From Codonopsis lanceolata (lineage: Eukaryota > Streptophyta > Magnoliopsida > Asterales > Campanulaceae): DNA of 64,000 bases. The stretch spans positions 21,103,642 to 21,167,641 of the forward strand of contig CM028383.1 in NCBI GenBank assembly GCA_013146195.2, given 5' to 3'. Below, in pieces: positions 61,196 through 64,000 of this stretch. Numbering within the stretch: position 1 is the first letter of the stretch; each line of letters begins with the position of its first letter. Below the pieces are notes generated by a model. That model had not been told where the DNA came from and made no database searches. It saw nothing but the letters and a program-made list of their open reading frames with translations. Made by a program: the position numbers and the translations under genes.

Positions 61196-61454
61196 GGGAC
61201 CCTTTTCTCTTTTTTACCAAATCATTGCCTCCAAGCTTACTCTGCAACCGACGGTGTCTTCTTTGTTGAACCTTGCTTCTCCGGCCAACAAGTTCCTCTT
61301 CTGCAAACTCGACCGTTTCCAGATTTCTCCTTCCGGCAAGCTTACTCTGATTCAACCAACAAGTAAGTTTCTTCCTCTAGACTCATAATTTTTTCTTTTT
61401 TTTGGGTTTATGCCAAAAATGTTTAGAATTTATGGGTTCATCTGTGTGTGTTCT

Positions 61455-62160
61455 TTATTTGTGGACTTCGACCACATGAGTTCTTTGATTGTGGCTGTCA
61501 CCACTTTCAGCTCGGTGACGACCTAGTCCCTGTTCGATTGCTAAAGGAGCTCTGTGTGGGGCAGGGCCACCGACACTAGGTGCTCTTTCATCCATTCGCT
61601 GGATACTCATTGCGGGCACGACTGGTATTAATTGTTTCTCTATGGGAACTGGTGGTTGACCTAGTGCATCCAATTGTTGATTTAGGACAAACATCTTGTT
61701 CAAATATAGAGCTTGATTGCGGAGACCAAGAGCATGTGCTTGTTCATTCAACTGAACAACTTCTCTGCCTCCTGATGATGGCGAGCAGCCTCTCTTCCGT
61801 TGGTTCAGCAAGTTTCTCAATTCCTGAGAGTTTGTGCACTGCTGCTAGATCTGGTGGCATGCATCTCCACTGGTACCTCCTGTTAAGAATTAAGATACAA
61901 CATTAGCATACACATTGGCCCCTTCTATCGGAGGGGGATTGAGTGGTTGGTGGAGAGCAACTTAAGACCTAGTCATTACCCCTTCCCCCAAAGGCAGAAG
62001 ACCGTTTCTAGGCAGAATGTCCGGCTGAGCAACACCCTCAGGTCTATTATGCATTGGTGGCCAGTCTCCCTATTGAAGGGAAACATCTTTGGCAGCAATG
62101 CCACTTGCTCCAACATGACTCTTACCGTGCTTGGCCATTGCTTGTAGTGTGTTGTTGAAT
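61455..62160 (-). pseudogene. Broken gag-like region of the LTR element
   Basis: The minus strand carries a start MAKHGKSHVGASGIAAKDV soon after the 5' LTR, a stop after 22 codons, and a later open stretch 61820-61455 (121 residues, with QAHALGLRNQALYLNKMF). The composition suits a gag N-terminus, but no zinc knuckle is visible and stops separate the pieces. Confidence 0.45.
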
Positions 62161-62203
62161 TTTTTTTTTCTAAAAATTTTGTTTCCTGGCAACGGAACCA
62201 AAC

Positions 62204-62793
62204 TGATGCTACACAATTTGGTACTAGGTCGTTCTTCGCGGATTGTAGGATATCTAAGCTTATGTAAAGGTATGATCTTGTAAAAACCTGTCAAAACAAA
62301 GACATCTTAGAAAGAATGCTAGGTTGGGCCTCGCGAAACCCCTTCGACATGAGAGTAAGTCTTTAAGCTTATTGAAAGCATAATGACAGAGTTTCAGTGT
62401 ATGTAAGTCAGTGTACCTTTCAAATGAAGCATTGTAAGGTATTTATAGACCTTTGAGAGTAAAATTCGGGATAAGCAGTTATTGTGGAGAGATCTTAGGC
62501 CTTCATGGCCATCAATGCGGGTTGATCGCGTAACTGACGGGGTCGTGGCTTAAAATCTCGGAAATGAGCTTTATCCACTAATCGTGTTCATGGCTGATCA
62601 TTTGTCAGTTCGGGCAGCCTTGATCTATGCTCGGACAAACTTATATAATGATTCCTGGTCGGAGGGGATAAGTTATCTTCAACCCGGGCGATCCTGCCTG
62701 GGTGATGCTTTTCTTGGTTACTACATTCCACGTGCCTATCACGTAAGGGCTCATGTTCCTGGCTCGTGACCAGGATTTGAGTCGAGCTCATCA
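62204..62793 (-). repeat. LTR (5' LTR of the minus-strand element)
   Basis: 590 bp, TGATG...CATCA ends. Many substitutions from the other LTR show that the insertion is old. Confidence 0.8.
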
Positions 62794-62798
62794 GGCAT

Positions 62799-63051
62799 AA
62801 AAAGTGTCATTTTCTCAAAAAATGTGTCTTTCAAATGGGGATTTTTTGACCGGAAGGTATGGAGTAGCAAGAAGGCTACTTGGTAGGTTTGTGCGCTCAA
62901 AATTACTTGGGAAAATTGTGTGTTGGTCCCCTTTACAAAGTTTTAACCGCTCCGCTCCTCTGTATTTTTTTAAATCGAAAAAAGTTACTTCTCGTGCGAT
63001 GCATGAAAGTGTTTTATTTGTGCACCGTGATACATAAAATATTCAACTTTG
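62799..63051. other. Spacer, no gene
   Basis: Open plus-strand frames of 72-77 codons occur here in two overlapping registers without any motif. Part of the right side pairs with sequence beyond the next hairpin. Confidence 0.4.
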
Positions 63052-63177
63052 CTAGGTTTACCATCAGGATTATCACTATGGTGACAACAATACCTTGAAG
63101 ATGCACATGCACCTCACACGCACTTTACCTTCAAGGCAAAGTTGTCACCAGAGTAGTAATCTTGGTGGTAAACTTAG
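63052..63177. repeat. Imperfect hairpin MITE, about 126 bp
   Basis: CTAGGTTTACCATCAGGATT and CACTATGGTGACAAC on the left pair with GTTGTCACCAGAGTAG and AATCTTGGTGGTAAACTTAG on the right. Weaker pairing continues outward to about 63022 and 63212. Confidence 0.65.
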
Positions 63178-63737
63178 TATTTTCTTAAAATATTACATCA
63201 CGATGCATAAAATGACTTCTTTCACTAAAAAAAAAAAACATAAGAACGAACGGTTAAAAACTTTGTAAAGGTAATCGATTCAAATTTCACTCAAATTACT
63301 AATCTCCACTATCCAGATAAATGGCTTAATTTGCTGCTTGTAAATACTAGGTTGAAGGTGAAATAATTAAAAATAATGTGTACCCTTGTTGGCTAGCAAA
63401 TGACCCTTGATGTACTTGTTGCTTAAACGTTAATAGCTTTAACTTTCTTGATAATTAAAAAGATACGTTCATCTAAAAAACAGAGAGATGAAGACTCAAA
63501 TCAAGCAAATTGAACGACTCAAAAAAAGTTATAAGATCTTGTGAATTCCTTTTTAAAAAATTGAATTGAAAGGACAACAAAAAATATCCACATAAATTAC
63601 GTGGATATTTTTCAAATGATGTAGTGTAGCTCATAGGAACATTATCAATTTATCTTTCTTTCTCTTGAAAAGTGAGCTCCGCCGTACAAGAGGATATATA
63701 TATATATAGTTTTGGGGTAAAATACTTGCTCTTATCT
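63178..63737. other. No gene seen
   Basis: AT-rich. A perfect short palindromic pair TCCACATAAATTACGTGGA lies near 63587, and a short (TA)n tract near 63693. Confidence 0.4.
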
Positions 63738-64000
63738 GTAAGAGCATCTCTAATGTATAAAATTCTTATACATTTTTTTAAGTGGGTTTTATTGTCACCT
63801 ACACATTTTTATCTTTTTACCTACTTAAGAATAAATTTTCGCATTATATAATCTTCTTACACAAAAAATATTAAATTTAACATCATCCCACATAAATACA
63901 AAACCCTTCCCCACACACATTCACACTTTCCAAAAAATAATTGACAGCCACCCCTATGATAAGTGATAACTTCCTATTAAGGAAAAAAAAAAAATTACCT
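63738..64000. mobile_element. PIF/Tourist-like MITE, cut by the window end
   Basis: It starts TAAGAGCATCTCTAATG and runs parallel to the reverse strand of the MITE at 31240-31595 (TACACATTTTTATCTTTTTA, TTACACAAAAAATATTAAAT, CCTTCCCCACACACA). The right end lies outside the window. Confidence 0.6.

Larger units (their letters stand above)
60098..62793 (-). mobile_element. Short LTR retrotransposon relic (gypsy-like), minus orientation
   Basis: Two direct repeats, 60098-60830 and 62204-62793, both start TGAT and end GAGCTCATCA. They are flanked by GGTAT and GGCAT (4 of 5 matching). Read on the minus strand, the right repeat is the 5' LTR. It is followed by GGTTCCGTTGCCAGGAAAC, similar to the PBS-proximal sequence of plant Ty3/gypsy elements. 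A purine tract (GGAGCATGGGGGCA) precedes the 3' LTR. A broken gag-like frame starts MAKHGKSHVGASGI at about 62139. No protease, reverse transcriptase or integrase is seen, so it is non-autonomous. The 3' LTR is about 140 bp longer through an insertion. Confidence 0.75.

Overview
The window is nuclear DNA of a flowering plant, almost certainly a eudicot. It is AT-rich, its genes have many short GT-AG introns, and its gaps are packed with plant-type transposable elements (antisense L1-type LINE, hAT, Mutator-like, Stowaway-like and PIF-like MITEs, Helitrons, a short LTR element). Five conserved protein genes can be read by joining exons. There is no sign of prokaryotic, organellar or viral gene organisation. 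The species cannot be named from the sequence alone.

Layout. 1-8.4 kb (+): the last three coding exons of a mitochondrial MscS-like mechanosensitive channel (MSL1 type); its final intron holds a 6 kb decayed LINE in antisense and a MITE. 8.4-12.5 kb: intergenic, with a hAT-like repeat and a MITE ending about 50 bp before a TATA box. 12.6-16.1 kb (+): a six-exon GH28 polygalacturonase-like gene whose fifth exon is one base short, so the reading frame breaks just before the catalytic NTDG motif. 18.1-23.3 kb (-): a complete six-exon MAP kinase of the MPK4 type. 23.4-32.6 kb: no gene, but Stowaway-like MITEs, a hAT element with perfect 8-bp target duplication, and two Mutator-like elements with long inverted ends. 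33.0-34.1 kb (-): an intact single-exon BYPASS1 (BPS1) coding region, with an inferred leader intron up to about 36.3 kb that carries another hAT element. 36.8-38.3 kb: a Pack-MULE with a perfect 9-bp target duplication that has captured part of an amino-acid permease gene. 38.3-44.7 kb: repeats, including a third perfectly bounded hAT element. 44.8-47.9 kb (-): a complete seven-exon receptor-like kinase of the At1g01540/At4g01330 type. 48-64 kb: a gene-poor repeat block with a CATG-rich minisatellite, nested Helitron ends, long (TA)n tracts, two interleaved tandem-repeat families, an LTR retrotransposon relic in minus orientation, and hairpin MITEs.

The genes do not form a pathway; this is ordinary plant gene order. 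MPK4 and the receptor-like kinase are signalling proteins, BPS1 is a developmental regulator, the polygalacturonase acts on the cell wall, and MSL1 acts in mitochondria. I see no novel defence-like or metabolic system. The most unusual material is the transposon biology: gene capture by a Pack-MULE and possibly by a Helitron, several elements bounded to the base, and the 52-56 kb repeat structure. The single-base frame break in the polygalacturonase is also notable. Joined exons were checked by hand for GT-AG sites and phase. Family names come from recalled protein-family motifs, not from a database search.
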